Positions 31,123 through 40,878 of a stretch of 47,860 nt of DNA are shown here, piece after piece (positions within the stretch are counted from its first letter, which is position 1; each line of letters opens with the position of its first letter). Position numbers and translations under genes: made by a program. Origin of the DNA: Thermoplasmata archaeon (GTDB taxonomy: Archaea; Thermoplasmatota; Thermoplasmata; Thermoplasmatales; Thermoplasmataceae); NCBI GenBank assembly GCA_021792655.1, contig JAJYUG010000004.1, positions 3,022 through 50,881 on the forward strand. The letters are read 5' to 3'. Below the pieces are notes generated by a model. That model was not told where the DNA came from and did no database searches. It worked only from the letters and a program-made list of their open reading frames with translations.

Positions 31123-32214
31123 GTGGTTCGTTCTCAGGATACATACTCCGAAATCAACAATGATGAATCCGATACCTCGCTTACATCGGACGAAGAGCTG
31201 ATGCAGATCATCGAAAAGAGGAGCCCCAAGATCAAGATATTTGGGACCGGTGGAGCAGGTTCAAACACGATTACCAGGCTTGCCCGCGAAAGAATTCCGG
31301 GTGTTGAACTCATTGCATGCAATACCGACGCACAGCACCTGCTGCGTACCAAGGCAAATGGAAAAGTTCTTCTTGGTGAGAACCTTACGCGGGGACTTGG
31401 GAGCGGAGCTAACCCACTCGTAGGAGAGGAAGCTTCCAAGGAGTCGGAGGGGGAAATTATCCGTCGTCTCAAGGGTTCTGACCTGGTGTTTATAACCGCT
31501 GGAATGGGAGGTGGGACGGGAACCGGTTCTGCGCCTCACATTGCAAAGATCGCCAAGAGCCTCGGAGCTGTCTCAATATCCATAGTGACGCTTCCTTTCC
31601 GGTCCGAGGGGAGCGGCAGAATGCAGAATGCCAGGTGGGGTCTCAGAAAGGTTATCAATTATTCTGACACCACCATAGTTATTCCCAATGACAAGCTTCT
31701 CGAGCTTGTACCAAAGCTCTCTCTTCAGAAAGCATTCAGGTACGCGGACGAGATAATTGTGCGTGCCATAAAAGGCATTGCGGAATTGATCACAAAGCCC
31801 GGTCTCATCAACCTGGATTTCAATGACCTTAAGTCCATCCTGAAGAATTCTGGAATGGCTATGATAGGCATCGGGATTGGAAACGGCGATCCCGGTGTGA
31901 GAGTGAGGAGTGCCATCCAGAACGCACTTGATTTTCCATTCATAAAGGCAGACCTTTCCACAGCCTCTGGGGTGATAATAAACATAACCGGAGGAAAGGA
32001 CCTGCAGATACAGGAGGCAAGCATAGCATCAGAGATGATCAAGGCAGTTTCAAATAAGTCGACAAAGATCATCCTCGGCATAAATATAGATCCTTCGCTT
32101 GAATCAAAGGTGCAGGTTATGCTTGTTGTTACTGGAGTGTCTTCTGAGGTTATAAACGAGTTACTTGGCGGAAGCGGAAAAGAAGGGGACAGCGGTATAG
32201 ATATTGTCAGGTAG
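31123..32214 (+). CDS. ftsZ: Cell division protein FtsZ
   Basis: A 363-residue FtsZ, the tubulin-like GTPase that forms the division ring. The glycine-rich N-terminal loop F-G-T-G-G-A-G-S-N is at residues 40-48, the tubulin signature G-G-G-T-G-T-G at 129-135, and I-P-N-D-K-L-L-E-L near 177. Residues 1-35 are a disordered acidic tail, and the C-terminus is Gly-rich. It starts at GTG 31123 with an A/T-rich promoter about 30 bases upstream. It provides the internal reference for the degenerate FtsZ-like protein at 13559-14350. Confidence 0.96.
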   Translation: MVRSQDTYSEINNDESDTSLTSDEELMQIIEKRSPKIKIFGTGGAGSNTITRLARERIPGVELIACNTDAQHLLRTKANGKVLLGENLTRGLGSGANPLVGEEASKESEGEIIRRLKGSDLVFITAGMGGGTGTGSAPHIAKIAKSLGAVSISIVTLPFRSEGSGRMQNARWGLRKVINYSDTTIVIPNDKLLELVPKLSLQKAFRYADEIIVRAIKGIAELITKPGLINLDFNDLKSILKNSGMAMIGIGIGNGDPGVRVRSAIQNALDFPFIKADLSTASGVIINITGGKDLQIQEASIASEMIKAVSNKSTKIILGINIDPSLESKVQVMLVVTGVSSEVINELLGGSGKEGDSGIDIVR

Positions 32215-32350
32215 CTTCATAGAAGGAAGAATCATTCAAGCAGTTGTTTGTTATGGCTTCATTGAAAAAACTTTTTTAACCGAGCTTTGAATACGAGTAT
32301 GCAGATGTATAATTTTTCAATTCTACTATTTTACAAGAGGGGCAGAAGTT

Positions 32351-33181
32351 ATGGATTATGGTAATGTGGAACTCAAGAAAATCGCGAACAAGATAAGGCA
32401 CGATATCATTGAAATGGTTTATGGTGCCAACAGCGGCCATCCGGGAGGATCGCTGAGCATAACTGATATACTGACTGTACTGTATTTCAAGGAGATGAAC
32501 ATTGACCCGGAAGAACCGGATGATCCTGGAAGAGACAGGCTGGTCATGAGCAAGGGGCACGCTTCCCCCGGGCTTTACGCAACGCTTGCGGAACGCGGAT
32601 TTTTTCCGACTTCACTCCTTTCAGGCTTCCGAAAACTCAGTTCCAAGCTGGAAGGGCACGTCCATCGTGGTGTTCCCGGTGTGGAGACCTCAACCGGATC
32701 ACTGGGTCAGGGTCTCGGCATCGGTGTTGGTATGGCTCTTGCCGGCAAGCTGGACCATAGAGATTACCGTGTCTATGTTATCCTCGGGGATGGCGAGATC
32801 GAAGAGGGAAATGTATGGGAATCGATGATGGCAGGATCAAAGTATAAACTCAGCCATCTCATAGCTATACTGGACAAGAACCGGGTTCAACTGGACGGGT
32901 TTACTGACGACATCATGCCCATGGGGAACATAAGGGCAAAGGCTGAAAGCTTCGGATGGAACGTGATAGAGATTAACGGTCATAATTACGATGAGATAGT
33001 TTCTGCAATCGAAAGTGCAAAAGCGTATGCCGGGGGCCCGACATTCATCATCGCCAACACGGTGAAGGGAAAGGGAGTCAGCTACATGGAGAACACTGCG
33101 AAATACCACGGTTCACCACCAGCTTCCAGGGAAGAATATGAGAAGGCCATTTCTGAACTTGATATGGAGTTGATCCAATGA
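32351..33181 (+). CDS. Transketolase, N-terminal subunit
   Basis: A 276-residue thiamine-diphosphate-binding half of a split transketolase. Motifs seen are S-G-H-P-G-G-S-L (about 28-35), K-G-H-A-S-P-G, S-L-G-Q-G-L-G-I-G-V-G, and the ThDP motif G-D-G-E-I-E-E-G-N-V-W-E ending in D-K-N-R. It transfers two-carbon units in the non-oxidative pentose phosphate pathway, the archaeal route to ribose and erythrose phosphates. The C-terminal subunit follows with an ATGA overlap. Confidence 0.95.
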   Translation: MDYGNVELKKIANKIRHDIIEMVYGANSGHPGGSLSITDILTVLYFKEMNIDPEEPDDPGRDRLVMSKGHASPGLYATLAERGFFPTSLLSGFRKLSSKLEGHVHRGVPGVETSTGSLGQGLGIGVGMALAGKLDHRDYRVYVILGDGEIEEGNVWESMMAGSKYKLSHLIAILDKNRVQLDGFTDDIMPMGNIRAKAESFGWNVIEINGHNYDEIVSAIESAKAYAGGPTFIIANTVKGKGVSYMENTAKYHGSPPASREEYEKAISELDMELIQ

Positions 33182-34131
33182 CAGCCGAAAGCCTTAGGGA
33201 TGCTTACGGTAACACTCTTGTGGACCTAGGGAAAGCCCACAACGATCTTGTTGTTTTGGATGCCGATCTCTCGTCTTCCACCAGGACATCTGTATTCGGA
33301 AAAGCATTTCCTGAAAGATTCTTCAACATGGGAATTTCGGAGCAGTCAATGGTCACGACTGCAGCTGGCCTTGCCCTATCGGGTAAAAAAGTATTTGCAT
33401 CGACATTTGCCGTTTTCCTCACTCGTACCTACGAGCAGCTTAGGCAGTCAATATGCTATAACAACCTGGACGTCAAGTTCGTTGTTACGCATGCCGGGCT
33501 GACTGTTGGGGAAGATGGTGCCACTCACCAGATAGTGGAGGATGTGGGTATAATGTCGGGTCTCCCCAACATGCATGTCGTCGTGCCTGGGGATTCCATA
33601 GAAACAGCAAGCGTAATGCATTACCTGTATGAGAAGACAAAGACGCCGTTTTATGTTCGGCTCTCAAGGGAGAAATTTGAGGTTGTCAATGATCGGGGCT
33701 ATGAATTCAGGCTCGGGAAAGGGGTTACATTGAAGGATGGAAGCGACATAACCATTCTTGCCTATGGCGCGATGATAAACTTTTCTTTGAAGGCCGCCGA
33801 CATACTCAAGGCAAAGGGCATAGATGCACGTGTGATAAACATGTCCTCAATAAAGCCCATAGACAGGGACATGGTAATCAAGGCAGCCAGGGAGACCGGG
33901 AGGGTGGTGACAGCGGAAGAGCATTCCATATACAATGGACTTGGAAGCAGGGTGGCCGAAATAATATCCGAAGGTTATCCGGTTCCGCTAAGGCGCGTTG
34001 GCATGAAGGACAACTTCGGGAAATCAGGAAAGGCATGGGAGCTGTTCGATTACTTTCATATGACAGCAGACGATATAGCGAAAGCTTCTGAAGAATGCTT
34101 CAGGGTGGAGAAATATGAAAATATTCCTTGA
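33178..34131 (+). CDS. Transketolase, C-terminal subunit
   Basis: A 317-residue partner of the preceding gene carrying the pyrimidine-binding and C-terminal domains. The conserved catalytic Glu is in [10 protein letters not shown], followed by the [12 protein letters not shown] loop and a C-terminal V-V-T-A-E-E-H-S segment. It starts within the previous stop (ATGA) and overlaps transaldolase by 17 bases, so all three enzymes are made from one coupled message. Confidence 0.95.
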   Translation: MTAESLRDAYGNTLVDLGKAHNDLVVLDADLSSSTRTSVFGKAFPERFFNMGISEQSMVTTAAGLALSGKKVFASTFAVFLTRTYEQLRQSICYNNLDVKFVVTHAGLTVGEDGATHQIVEDVGIMSGLPNMHVVVPGDSIETASVMHYLYEKTKTPFYVRLSREKFEVVNDRGYEFRLGKGVTLKDGSDITILAYGAMINFSLKAADILKAKGIDARVINMSSIKPIDRDMVIKAARETGRVVTAEEHSIYNGLGSRVAEIISEGYPVPLRRVGMKDNFGKSGKAWELFDYFHMTADDIAKASEECFRVEKYENIP

Positions 34132-34786
34132 TACTGCAAATGTAGAAGAGATAAAACAAGCAATCGGCTACGGTCTTCTGGACGGCGTTACTACAAACCC
34201 TTCTCTTGTTGCAAAAAGCGCAACGAAGGAAAGGGGATTCGTGGACATAGTGAAGGAGATACTCCGGATAACTCCGGGCCCAGTAAGCATTGAGGTTGTT
34301 GCTACGGATTTCGAGAATATGGTAAAACAGGGCATGAAAATCGCCGCTCTTGGAGACAATGCTGTGGTGAAAATTCCCATGACTCTTGACGGACTCCGGG
34401 CAATTAACGCTCTCAGTGAAAAGCAGATAAAGGTTAACTGCACACTGATTTTCAACCCGATTCAGGCACTCCTGGCCGCAAAGAGTGGCGCAGAATATGT
34501 TTCACCGTTTGTCGGAAGGTTGGATGACATTGGCGAGGACGGGATGGCTATCATCCAGCAGATAAAGGCAATTTTTGTGAACTATGACATTTCAACGAAG
34601 ATCCTGGTCGCATCCATAAGGAACCCGGTTCATGTCTTGCGTTCCGCTGTTCTTGGTGCTGATGTTGTGACTCTTCCAATGGACGTTCTGCAAAAACTCC
34701 CTTCACATCCAAAGACGGACGAGGGATTGAAAAGATTTCTTGACGATTGGAAAAAAGTGTCCCCTGACGGGGAATTCCCACTTTAA
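34115..34786 (+). CDS. Transaldolase (short MipB/TalC type)
   Basis: A 223-residue transaldolase-family TIM barrel. It begins M-K-I-F-L-D-T-A-N with the catalytic Asp, followed by V-T-T-N-P-S-L (25-31) and the Schiff-base Lys K86 in V-V-K-I-P-M-T. The short length fits the archaeal/bacterial TalC class, which includes fructose-6-phosphate aldolases, but the transketolase operon context favours transaldolase. The 17-base overlap with the preceding gene implies coupled translation. Confidence 0.93.
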   Translation: MKIFLDTANVEEIKQAIGYGLLDGVTTNPSLVAKSATKERGFVDIVKEILRITPGPVSIEVVATDFENMVKQGMKIAALGDNAVVKIPMTLDGLRAINALSEKQIKVNCTLIFNPIQALLAAKSGAEYVSPFVGRLDDIGEDGMAIIQQIKAIFVNYDISTKILVASIRNPVHVLRSAVLGADVVTLPMDVLQKLPSHPKTDEGLKRFLDDWKKVSPDGEFPL

Positions 34787-34793
34787 AAAAAAA
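34785..34793 (-). terminator. U-tract terminator of the surface-protein gene
   Basis: A run of nine A on the plus strand reads as T9 on the minus strand, about 20 bases after the stop at 34812, which suits archaeal termination of the leftward surface-protein transcript. Confidence 0.4.
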
Positions 34794-34811
34794 TAAGGTG
34801 GTTTAAATTAT

Positions 34812-36581
34812 TTATTCCCTTTTTCTCCTCAGGATTGCTACTGCCCCGATTGCGGCTATTACTGCTGCCACACCGCCTATGGCAATGTACTCGTAGTCAG
34901 TCTGGGTCAGGGTGCCAGATGGTTGAATGGCAGTTGAACTGATAACCAATGTGTGATTGGAGAAGTGCGGTATATGTACGATAACCAGCACGCCCGAGTT
35001 CTCCTGGATCACTGCATAGGAAGCGCTGACGTCACTTGTTGAGTTCACGACTCCATTGTATGAGGAAAGGCTCACCCTTGCACCATCGAGGTAGACGTAT
35101 ACTGTTCCATTTACCGCGTTTTTAAGTATGCTGTTAGATATGAAGACTGCAACGTTGGTGCCCTGGTGATCGTGTGAACCTAGGTTGAAGGAGACCTTGC
35201 CTGCATTGACTGATGATATTGAGAAGTTGACTGAGGCGTTGAGGTTCATTGTCAGGTTGGAAATCGTCGAGTTAACGAAGTTTATCGATATCTGTCCTGC
35301 CAGTTTGCCGTGTGCCATGGCATACTGAAGCCGGTTCTGGATCGTGCTGTTAAGATCCTGAAGTCCAGGTGGAGCAAGGAAAGAAACCTTTGCAGTAGAA
35401 TTGTGCGGAGATGATATGGTCAGCAAGCCATTGTCTATTGTTACATTTGCGTTGTTAACCATGAGGAATCCCAGGAATCCATCTCCCGATATTGCAACTG
35501 TGTTGTGGCCGGCTCCAAATTCATGGTCAAATTCGAAGGTTGTGTTCGCGTCATAGCTGAGGTTTGATCCCATCATTGATAGGTTGTATTGAGTGTCCTT
35601 ACCCGGGGTAGTGAAGTTTGTTGCACTGAGGCCTTTTCCAAGCATGAAGTTCATTGTACCGTTGTATACCAGGAAGCTTGACTGAAGGGTTGGGTTATTG
35701 TGAATAGAATACAGCTTTGATCCGTTGCTGTAGACAAACATCCCGCCGACCGTGATCACTGAGGAGTGGAAAACCGGAAGGTCGCTCTGTGCAAGCAGTG
35801 TTCCATTTCCACTGACGTTTATGTTGCTGAATACTTCCCTGTTCGCAAGTAAGGAGGTGAAGTCAGTAATGTTTCCGTTGGTGCTGTTGAACACGAAGCT
35901 CAAAAAGCTCCCAGTGACACTTCCGCTGGTTGCGTTATAGGTGAATTTATCTTCGTGGTGCTCAAGGGAATATTTCTCAAGCAAAGACTCTGCATTTCCC
36001 CTTGAGATGAACCCGGCGACAAGCGGATTGACTCCGGTCATAATATTGCTGTCATTACTGTAGAATGTAAGCTGAGTGGCCGACGTTTTTATCGGATTGC
36101 CATTGGAGATCAGGTACCCGGTGAGATTCGGTGTATCAAGCAGGTATAACACCCAGTTGCTGGTAGTGACGCCATACGGGTTGTCTCCCAGGTCAAGGTT
36201 TTCAACACCTTGTCCAGTTAATGAGGCATTGACAGCGAGATTGAAAGATATAGTTACGTTGTTCTTTCCAGCAGAGAATTGATCATGATGGTCAGTTGCC
36301 AGCAGGAATGACTTTGACTCCATTCCGTTGAAAATTGTCATCGTCTTGGTAGATGATGTACCAGTGCTGGATGATGATACATGGTATCCCGTCGCGTTAA
36401 CGCCCCAAGCAAGGACAGTGGTGCCGTATGCCACATTTGTCAGATTTCCATTCTGCTGCGGGGTATATGTAAAAATGTTCCCGGACACATTGTCACTTCC
36501 ATTTGAATCTGCAAGTGCAATGGATGCGGTTCCCAGCATAAGCATGGAAATCACTATGCCTATTGTTAGCTGTTTTAGCAT
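34812..36581 (-). CDS. Large secreted surface protein with C-terminal membrane anchor
   Basis: A 589-residue protein with an N-terminal Sec signal peptide (hydrophobic residues about 6-24, ending A-L-A-D-S) and one C-terminal membrane helix (about 566-583) followed by R-R-K-R-E as a stop-transfer signal. The body is Asn/Ser/Thr-rich with dozens of N-x-S/T sequons, so it is likely a heavily glycosylated cell-surface protein. No enzymatic motif is seen. The A-I-L-R-R-K-R-E tail recalls PGF/archaeosortase-like tails, but no PGF motif is present. It is monocistronic, ending at a U-tract. Confidence 0.65.
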   Translation of the reverse strand: MLKQLTIGIVISMLMLGTASIALADSNGSDNVSGNIFTYTPQQNGNLTNVAYGTTVLAWGVNATGYHVSSSSTGTSSTKTMTIFNGMESKSFLLATDHHDQFSAGKNNVTISFNLAVNASLTGQGVENLDLGDNPYGVTTSNWVLYLLDTPNLTGYLISNGNPIKTSATQLTFYSNDSNIMTGVNPLVAGFISRGNAESLLEKYSLEHHEDKFTYNATSGSVTGSFLSFVFNSTNGNITDFTSLLANREVFSNINVSGNGTLLAQSDLPVFHSSVITVGGMFVYSNGSKLYSIHNNPTLQSSFLVYNGTMNFMLGKGLSATNFTTPGKDTQYNLSMMGSNLSYDANTTFEFDHEFGAGHNTVAISGDGFLGFLMVNNANVTIDNGLLTISSPHNSTAKVSFLAPPGLQDLNSTIQNRLQYAMAHGKLAGQISINFVNSTISNLTMNLNASVNFSISSVNAGKVSFNLGSHDHQGTNVAVFISNSILKNAVNGTVYVYLDGARVSLSSYNGVVNSTSDVSASYAVIQENSGVLVIVHIPHFSNHTLVISSTAIQPSGTLTQTDYEYIAIGGVAAVIAAIGAVAILRRKRE

Positions 36582-36642
36582 GAGGGATTATCAAAGACGC
36601 GAGATATCTGGTTATTGGTACAATATTGTACCAGTAGATCGG

Positions 36643-38565
36643 TCAGTAGACCCTTACGGTTTCAAGATTTTTAAGCGCTATTCCCTCAATTCCATACTTG
36701 TTGCGAATAAGTTTGGCGAACTCGTAGCATTTCTCCCCATCCCCATGATTAACCAGGATTCTATGCGGTTTGGGTTGCATGGTTGCTATGTATGCCAGCA
36801 GCTGTTTTTTGTCTGAATGCCCTGAAAAACCTTCTGCAACTTCAATTGACATCTTTATCTGGAACTTTGTGAGCTTTCCACCATCGGACAGGGTGAGTTC
36901 CTTTGCTCCTCTTTGGATTCTTCTGCCAAGTGTCCCATCAGCCTGGTATCCAACAAATACAAGCGTATGCTTCGGACTTTCGCACCATGACTTGAAGTAC
37001 TCCATTACAGGCCCGCCATTCATCATTCCGGACGTGGCAAGAACTATCTGGTTATCCACAGAATCACATATGTTCTGCCTCTGCTCCCTGGTCTCCACTT
37101 TTTTGAATATGGGGCTAAGGAAAGGGTTCTCGCCCTTTATCATGATACTCTCCCTCAAGCCCTTGTTCAAGAATTCCGGATAGGCGGCATGGATTGCAGT
37201 AGCTTCCATAATCATACCATCCACATACACGGGAACGTTTTTGATCATTCCCTCCCGCATTGCCTGCTCAAGGACAAGCATGACCTCCTGGCTTCTTCCC
37301 ACAGCAAAGACCGGTATCACTACCGACCCCCCTCTTTCAAAGGTTCGATTCACTATATCTATTAGTGTGTTTGAAGCATCCGTTCTTGTATAAAAATAAT
37401 CATCCCTCCCGGCATATGTTGATTCTGTCATGAAGGTTTCAACCCTGGGGAACTTGTTGTTTGCAGGATTGAAAAGCCACGATTTTTCGAATTTCACATC
37501 GCCGCTCAGAACTATGTTGTAAAGACCGTCCCCAATATGCAGGTGAACGGAGGATGACCCAAGGATATGACCGGCATTATACAGGGTGAGCCTCATGTCC
37601 CTTGTTATGTCCGTGGTTTCATTGTATCTCAGAACAACAGTCCTTTTGAGCATCTCCCTTATATGTTTTGATTCGTATGGAGCCTTGTGTCCCTCCGCAT
37701 GGGCAACCTTTATGTAATCATTCTGAAGTAGTGCAGACAAGTCCCTGGTGGGTTGCGTCATGTAGACAGGCCCGTCATATCCATACTTGAAGAGTATGGG
37801 AAGCAGTCCGGAATGATCAAGGTGTGCGTGCGTCAGCACAACCGCGTCTATGGACGAAAATGGCTGCACTTCAGGGAGATAAAGATATGGTGCGCCTTCC
37901 CATGGCTGTTCGTCTATGTCATTGGAATTGAGCATTCCGACATCAACAAGCACCTTTGAGTTGTTGGTGCTTATCAGGGTTGAGCTGCGTCCAACTTCCC
38001 TGTGCCCGCCGAGGGCAGTGATCCTGATCCAGGTCTCACCTGGCATCGGGGGAATGTTCAGTTTCTCACCGAGCTTGTGAAGGAACTCTTTTCTTTCCTG
38101 CTTCACATCACGCAGGAATTCACGCATCTCCTTTACAGTCCGGGAATTTATTGGTGGTGCCCTGACAACCCTTGGTGACCATTTAGTCGCTGATTTGATC
38201 TGAACAATAAGATCAGAATTTCTGGATGTGATTATCGATGGTTCGTCAGCTTCAAGTACCACCTCACCAGTATCTGGTTCAAAATACACGTCCTGAAGTC
38301 CAGCTTTCTCCGGAACTATGCTTTTTATCTGATCCTCAGCTTCCTTTTCAGGCATCATTATTGAGGGGTCCGGCCTGATGGCGATTCTCCTCCTCATCTC
38401 CTGGGCGATCTGTTTTGCAAGGTCCTCCCTTTTTGAGAAGAGGTTTTCGTCCTTTGTATACACAACTATGGTTGGCCCTTCGTAATCAACCTCCGTAATC
38501 TGGTTATTCGGGTACAACTTGTCAAATATCTGTCTCGCTTCTGACAGGTAATCTCTAAAAGACAT
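36643..38565 (-). CDS. fttA: Transcription termination factor FttA / aCPSF1 (beta-CASP ribonuclease)
   Basis: A 640-residue archaeal CPSF73 homologue. Residues 1-150 hold the KH-like domains of this family. The metallo-beta-lactamase motif H-A-H-L-D-H is at 246-251, with a D-V-G loop at 208-210. The beta-CASP region includes H-I-L-G-S-S, D-V-K-F, T-E-S-T-Y, and the final V-N-H-G-D-G motif near 610. It cleaves nascent RNA at U-rich sites and terminates transcription genome-wide. It starts at ATG 38565. Confidence 0.95.
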   Translation of the reverse strand: MSFRDYLSEARQIFDKLYPNNQITEVDYEGPTIVVYTKDENLFSKREDLAKQIAQEMRRRIAIRPDPSIMMPEKEAEDQIKSIVPEKAGLQDVYFEPDTGEVVLEADEPSIITSRNSDLIVQIKSATKWSPRVVRAPPINSRTVKEMREFLRDVKQERKEFLHKLGEKLNIPPMPGETWIRITALGGHREVGRSSTLISTNNSKVLVDVGMLNSNDIDEQPWEGAPYLYLPEVQPFSSIDAVVLTHAHLDHSGLLPILFKYGYDGPVYMTQPTRDLSALLQNDYIKVAHAEGHKAPYESKHIREMLKRTVVLRYNETTDITRDMRLTLYNAGHILGSSSVHLHIGDGLYNIVLSGDVKFEKSWLFNPANNKFPRVETFMTESTYAGRDDYFYTRTDASNTLIDIVNRTFERGGSVVIPVFAVGRSQEVMLVLEQAMREGMIKNVPVYVDGMIMEATAIHAAYPEFLNKGLRESIMIKGENPFLSPIFKKVETREQRQNICDSVDNQIVLATSGMMNGGPVMEYFKSWCESPKHTLVFVGYQADGTLGRRIQRGAKELTLSDGGKLTKFQIKMSIEVAEGFSGHSDKKQLLAYIATMQPKPHRILVNHGDGEKCYEFAKLIRNKYGIEGIALKNLETVRVY

Positions 38566-38627
38566 TACTACTGACTCTCCATTAAACTAGTACAAATCGA
38601 ATTTATAGTGTAGGATAAAATAAATAA

Positions 38628-39263
38628 TTATTGAGGGATTTTAAGTTTTTTAATTCTTTCGGCTACTTCTTCTTCTGTTAAGTCGACGTAACCATTCTTG
38701 CTATCGATTACAGCTATATCAATCTTGCCACCGGAGGCAGAGTCTCTCTGTTTTGCAGCAGATATAGCCCTTATTACAAGATCAATTCCATCGTCAACCT
38801 TGAGGTCCCTGCTGTAACCAGTCTCAAGTACACCATACACAAAGGGGGAACCCGAGCCAGTGCTGGCATATACGTCTTCGACAGACCCGCCTGCAGCATC
38901 TACAGAGAATATGTGTGGAGACTTATCCATGCCGCCAATGAGTATCTGTACCATATATGGATAGTATTTTGACTGATTGAGTATGTTGGACAGCAGTGTT
39001 GCAACAGCTTCAATTGGCATGTTGAATTTCCTCTGGAGCCTGTAGATTTCAAGCTCAGCTTTCATGTATCTTACAAGCACCTGGGCGTCTCCCACCAGAC
39101 CGGCGATTGTCATCCCTGCATAGGTGTCAATCTGATGGAGTTTCTTTCCATCCTTGTGCATGATGAAATGATCCATGGTTACTCTCCTCTCAGTACCCAT
39201 AATAACAGTGTCTTTCAGGGTTATACCGACCGTAGTCGTTCCAGTTTGTAAAGTTTGATCCAT
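38628..39263 (-). CDS. psmB: 20S proteasome beta subunit
   Basis: A 211-residue proteasome beta subunit. A short propeptide M-D-Q-T-L-Q-T-G ends before the catalytic Thr of T-T-T-V-G-I, as in the Thermoplasma enzyme that served as the structural prototype. Lys and Asp of the active site lie in G-T-E-R-R-V and the following strands, and S-A-A-K-R-D-S-A-S-G-G is at the usual place. The frame is open for 39 further codons upstream to an ATG at 39380, but that would give an unusually long propeptide, so ATG 39263 is chosen. Confidence 0.95.
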   Translation of the reverse strand: MDQTLQTGTTTVGITLKDTVIMGTERRVTMDHFIMHKDGKKLHQIDTYAGMTIAGLVGDAQVLVRYMKAELEIYRLQRKFNMPIEAVATLLSNILNQSKYYPYMVQILIGGMDKSPHIFSVDAAGGSVEDVYASTGSGSPFVYGVLETGYSRDLKVDDGIDLVIRAISAAKQRDSASGGKIDIAVIDSKNGYVDLTEEEVAERIKKLKIPQ

Positions 39264-39418
39264 TTTTTCACGTCCAGAAAAGAACGAGAGTTGATTTAAC
39301 AATCCTATTAAATATTTTCTAATCCGCTTACGCTTCAAAGGACCTAACATCCCGGTCAAATTTTGACGAGAAGTCTTCATATGTTTTACTCATATTGTTA
39401 TGGGACTGCATCAATGAT

Positions 39419-39428
39419 ATTTTATATC
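39419..39428 (+). promoter_or_regulatory. TATA box upstream of the TPP riboswitch
   Basis: ATTTTATATC lies about 27 bases before the 5' side of the riboswitch, so transcription would begin almost exactly at the aptamer (near 39450). Confidence 0.5.
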
Positions 39429-39452
39429 AAATTGAAATAAAGAAATGCACAT

Positions 39453-39531
39453 TGGGGAGCTCGAAAGGGCTGAGAGGGTATGGAAAGCCGACCCATTGAA
39501 CCTGATCCGGGTAATGCCGGCGGAGGAAGCT
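39453..39531 (+). promoter_or_regulatory. TPP riboswitch (THI element)
   Basis: The two conserved halves of the thiamine pyrophosphate aptamer are present: GGGCTGAGAGGG at 39467-39478, and ACCCATTGAACCTGATCC at 39491-39508 continuing into GGGTAATGCCGGCGGAGGAAGC at 39509-39530, here given in two parts. The GGAGGA at 39522-39527 is both part of the aptamer's 3' side and the probable Shine-Dalgarno sequence for the ATG at 39536. Ligand binding would hide it, so translational repression by TPP is inferred. THI elements are known in Thermoplasma in front of predicted thiamine transporters. Confidence 0.93.
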
Positions 39532-39535
39532 GAAC

Positions 39536-40849
39536 ATGAACGATGAACAAATTCTTGAACAAGTAAAATCAAATCCCGGTAAATCTGGAACCTACCATAG
39601 AGTGTCTGGACAATCTCTTTTCATTTCAACGTCGTTTGGTTTCTTCATATGGGGAATTGTTGCAGACCTTGGGCCATCATCACTTTCCTGGCCCTTTCTG
39701 GCAAATATATCCTTTCGGCTAGAACTCCTGCTTCTCATCTGCGCTCCACTCGGAACGCTGCTTGGAAACGTTTTTATAGGGGTGCTAGCAGACCACATAG
39801 GGCGAAAAAAGACATTCATCATAACAATGATGTCCTACGCTGCGGGAATACTTGTAGTCTCTATCTCAATCAATTATTTTCTGTTCATTGCCGGCCTCTT
39901 TCTTGCAGGTTTGGGTGTTGGAGGCGAAGAGGCACCGTCGCTCTCTCTCATAGCCGAGGATACAACAGTCAAGGAGAGGTCAAGAAACCTAACACTCGCT
40001 CCTAATTTTAACAACGCTGGCAGCGCATTCACAGCCGCTCTTCTTATGGTTTCTCCGCTGATAGGCATTTTCGAGGATAGAATTTTCCTTCTTATTTCTG
40101 CATTTGCAGTGATATTATACCTTGTCTATGCGAGATTCAGAATGCCGGAATCATTCAGGTGGCTTAACATAAAGGGGAGAAGGGAAGAAGCGACGATCAT
40201 ATCCACCGATCTCGGGATACAGGGAACTGAGATGCGCATCAGGGAACCAAACAGAAAATTCAGTTTTGCCATCCTCGTTGCCATGGGCGTATCACAATAC
40301 CTGACTTTCGGCCTTATGGCCTTTATTATCGAACCACTTGAGTTTGGCAACGCGGACTATCTTCCCATCAGTCTGGTAGCTCTAATCGGTGCGACAATAG
40401 CGGGATTCATTGCAGTTCCACTGATCGCTAAGGGCAGGAAAAATTACACGCTATTCGCTTACGGAGGAGGATTCCTGACAATGTTGTCTATCCTGTTGCT
40501 TTCAGGTGCGCTCGAAAACTTCCTCATATTTATGCCTCTGCTGTTTGTCAATATGTTCTTCAGCGAATTCGCATGGGCATCGAGGACAAACCTGGAACCC
40601 GAATTATTCGCGACGCAACACCGATCCACCATGATTGGGTTAATTCGGGTATTTCCAATGGTTGCGTACATATTCTCAATTTTCCTGACTGGTGGATTTG
40701 GCCTTGAGTACACATTGGCTTACAATCTTGGACTTTGGGGTCTGGGTCTTGTTGCAGCCATTATCTGGTTTGCCCGTGGTACTGAGACCAGGAACATCAG
40801 TACGGATTTCCTCCTTGAAAGGACCTCAAAGGGGGACCATTTGGAATAA
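39536..40849 (+). CDS. MFS transporter under TPP control, probable thiamine (precursor) uptake
   Basis: A 437-residue major facilitator protein with 12 predicted membrane helices. The loop 2-3 signature G-V-L-A-D-H-I-G-R-K-K is near residues 81-91, and a G-L-G-V-G-G-E-E segment lies in helix 4, as in the sugar-porter/organic-acid branch. Specificity comes from the TPP riboswitch directly upstream, with the aptamer ending five bases before the ATG. The same arrangement has been proposed for the ThiT1-type transporters of Thermoplasma. Whether thiamine, TPP or a precursor is carried cannot be told. Confidence 0.85.
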   Translation: MNDEQILEQVKSNPGKSGTYHRVSGQSLFISTSFGFFIWGIVADLGPSSLSWPFLANISFRLELLLLICAPLGTLLGNVFIGVLADHIGRKKTFIITMMSYAAGILVVSISINYFLFIAGLFLAGLGVGGEEAPSLSLIAEDTTVKERSRNLTLAPNFNNAGSAFTAALLMVSPLIGIFEDRIFLLISAFAVILYLVYARFRMPESFRWLNIKGRREEATIISTDLGIQGTEMRIREPNRKFSFAILVAMGVSQYLTFGLMAFIIEPLEFGNADYLPISLVALIGATIAGFIAVPLIAKGRKNYTLFAYGGGFLTMLSILLLSGALENFLIFMPLLFVNMFFSEFAWASRTNLEPELFATQHRSTMIGLIRVFPMVAYIFSIFLTGGFGLEYTLAYNLGLWGLGLVAAIIWFARGTETRNISTDFLLERTSKGDHLE

Positions 40850-40878
40850 TGTCTTAAACCACTATGAAGCATGCCCGT

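Noticed and set aside
39264-39380. A 39-residue N-terminal extension of the proteasome beta subunit
   Set aside because: The usual propeptide is about eight residues and begins at ATG 39263. The basic extension has no counterpart in the Thermoplasma protein as I recall it.
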